Positions 62,969-64,000 of a stretch of 64,000 bases of DNA are shown here, piece by piece. The first letter of the stretch is position 1. The number at the start of each line of letters is the position of its first letter. The notes beneath the pieces were generated by a model. It worked only from the letters and a program-made list of their open reading frames with translations, did not search any database and was not told the DNA's origin. Location: NCBI RefSeq assembly GCF_003751635.1, contig NZ_RJVI01000002.1, positions 793,986-857,985 on the forward strand. The letters are read 5' to 3'. Position numbers and translations under genes: made by a program. This DNA is from Inmirania thermothiophila. GTDB taxonomy: Bacteria > Pseudomonadota > Gammaproteobacteria > DSM-100275.

Positions 62969-63988
62969 ATGCTCATCGTCATGGAACACCACGCCACCCA
63001 GGCGCAGATCGACGCCGTGGCGGCGCGCATCCGCGAGCTCGGCTACGAGCCGCTCCCCATCCCCGGCGCCAACCGGGTCGCCATCGGCGTGCTCGGCAAC
63101 CGCGGCTACGTGGACGAGGAGCCCTTCCGCGATCTTGCGGGCATCCAGGAGCTCATCCACGTCACCAAGCCCTACAAGCTCGCGAGCCGCGACTTCCACC
63201 CCGAGGACACGGTGGTGCGCATCGGCACCGTCGAGGTGGCCTGGCACCGGCCGCCGGTGATCATCGCCGGCCCCTGCGCGGTGGAGAGCCGCGAGCAGAC
63301 GCTGGCCGCCGCGCGTGCGGTGAAGGCCGCCGGCGGCCGGGTGCTGCGCGGCGGCGCCTTCAAGCCCCGCACCAGCCCTCACAGCTTCCAGGGGCTCGGC
63401 GAGGAGGGCCTGGAGATCCTCGCCGAGGCGCGCGCCGAGACCGGGCTTGCGGTGGTCACGGAGGTGATGCGCATCGACCAGATCGAGCGCGTGGCCGAGG
63501 TCGCCGACTGCCTCCAGGTGGGCGCGCGCAACATGCAGAACTTCGACCTCCTGCGCGCCCTCGGCGAGGCGGGCCGGCCGGTGCTGCTCAAACGGGGGCT
63601 GTCGGCGACCCTCGAGGAGTGGCTCGCCGCGGCGGAGTACATCGTCGCCTCCGGCAACGACCAGGTGATCCTCTGCGAGCGCGGCATCCGCACCTTCGAG
63701 CGCGCCCTGCGCAACACGCTGGACCTGGGGGTGGTGCCGTGGCTGCGGCAGGTGACGCACCTGCCGGTGATCGTGGACCCCAGCCACGCCCTCGGGCGGC
63801 GCGACCTGGTGCCGCCGCTGGCGCGTGCGGCCTGGGCGGTGGGCGCCTGCGGGATCATGGTGGAGGTCCACCCCGACCCCGCCCGCGCCCTCTCCGACGG
63901 GCCGCAGTCCATGGACCCCGAGGGCTTCGCCGCCCTCTGCGCCGAGCTGGACCGCCTCGGCGCGCTGCTGGATGCGGCGGCGCCGTGA
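62969..63988 (+). CDS. DAHP synthase, type I-beta, with N-terminal regulatory domain
   Basis: The enzyme condenses PEP and erythrose 4-phosphate, the first step of the shikimate pathway. The 339-residue protein has an N-terminal ferredoxin-like domain ([20 protein letters not shown], about residues 1-68), known in this family as the site of aromatic amino-acid feedback, then the TIM barrel with [50 protein letters not shown], and [10 protein letters not shown]. This Thermotoga-like arrangement differs from E. coli AroF/G/H (type I-alpha). Confidence 0.95.
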   Translation: MLIVMEHHATQAQIDAVAARIRELGYEPLPIPGANRVAIGVLGNRGYVDEEPFRDLAGIQELIHVTKPYKLASRDFHPEDTVVRIGTVEVAWHRPPVIIAGPCAVESREQTLAAARAVKAAGGRVLRGGAFKPRTSPHSFQGLGEEGLEILAEARAETGLAVVTEVMRIDQIERVAEVADCLQVGARNMQNFDLLRALGEAGRPVLLKRGLSATLEEWLAAAEYIVASGNDQVILCERGIRTFERALRNTLDLGVVPWLRQVTHLPVIVDPSHALGRRDLVPPLARAAWAVGACGIMVEVHPDPARALSDGPQSMDPEGFAALCAELDRLGALLDAAAP

Positions 63989-64000
63989 GCGGGCGCGGTG

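Overview
The window is about 70% G+C, densely packed and read from both strands. It looks like the chromosome of a free-living gammaproteobacterium. Pointers are the folD/cysS/gltX/ppi/lpxH neighbourhood, the cvpA-purF-metZ order known from Pseudomonas relatives, hrpA, yqgE/algH, a DUF1820 gene and a Pro-Arg-His-Lys tRNA cluster. A multihaem c-type cytochrome and a tandem TusA protein would fit a sulfur- or metal-active lifestyle, but that is inference. I see no prophage, insertion sequence or plasmid gene.

Layout. 1-4091: sbcC (cut by the window edge) and sbcD. 4266-7685: an ARPP-1 protein, an unknown exported protein and a WYL regulator. 8112-20941: a complete type I-E CRISPR-Cas locus in the order cas3, cas8e, cas11, cas7, cas5, cas6e, cas1, cas2, leader, then an array of 69 repeats and 68 spacers with an unbroken 61-bp period. 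21299-21714: four tRNA genes on the minus strand. 21854-28218: folD, cysS, gltX, an exported cyclophilin, lpxH and a glycerate kinase. 28288-32559: a signalling operon (REC-PAS, small protein, HDOD, GAF-GAF-PAS histidine kinase). 32621-34009: metZ behind a promoter, a SAM-II riboswitch and an intrinsic terminator. 34051-40481: two large membrane sensor proteins with degenerate GGDEF domains, one also with EAL and a C-terminal receiver. 40533-45373: purF, cvpA, a carboxymuconolactone-decarboxylase/Rieske fusion, an M42 peptidase and a radical SAM protein. 45443-52442: an MscS/MscK-type channel, the helicase HrpA and a double TusA protein. 52619-57757: an RND efflux pair and two small unknown genes. 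57765-59364: an exported AlgH-like protein and a Lcl/triheme cytochrome. 59468-62102: NfeD, slipin and a CBS protein. 62118-63988: DUF1820, Nudix and a type I-beta DAHP synthase.

How the parts work together. Cas8e, Cas11, Cas7, Cas5 and Cas6e form Cascade; Cas6e cuts the array transcript at the repeat hairpin, Cas3 degrades targets, and Cas1-Cas2 add spacers next to a short leader with an IHF-like site. Spacer content records repeated sampling of the same targets: five duplicated spacers (one pair differing only in its first base), three spacers from one low-GC repetitive sequence, and two adjacent spacers that read the same peptide at an offset. Methionine synthesis is under SAM feedback at the RNA level. 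The block between purF and metZ and the operon after metZ are rich in phosphorelay and cyclic-di-GMP-type domains.

The observations I rate highest are the SAM-II attenuator with a visible antiterminator, the composition of the base after each CRISPR repeat together with the one-base-different spacer pair, the shared low-GC target of three spacers, and the insertion of two sensor genes between purF and metZ. Most longer ORFs opposite these genes are shadows caused by the high G+C and are left out.
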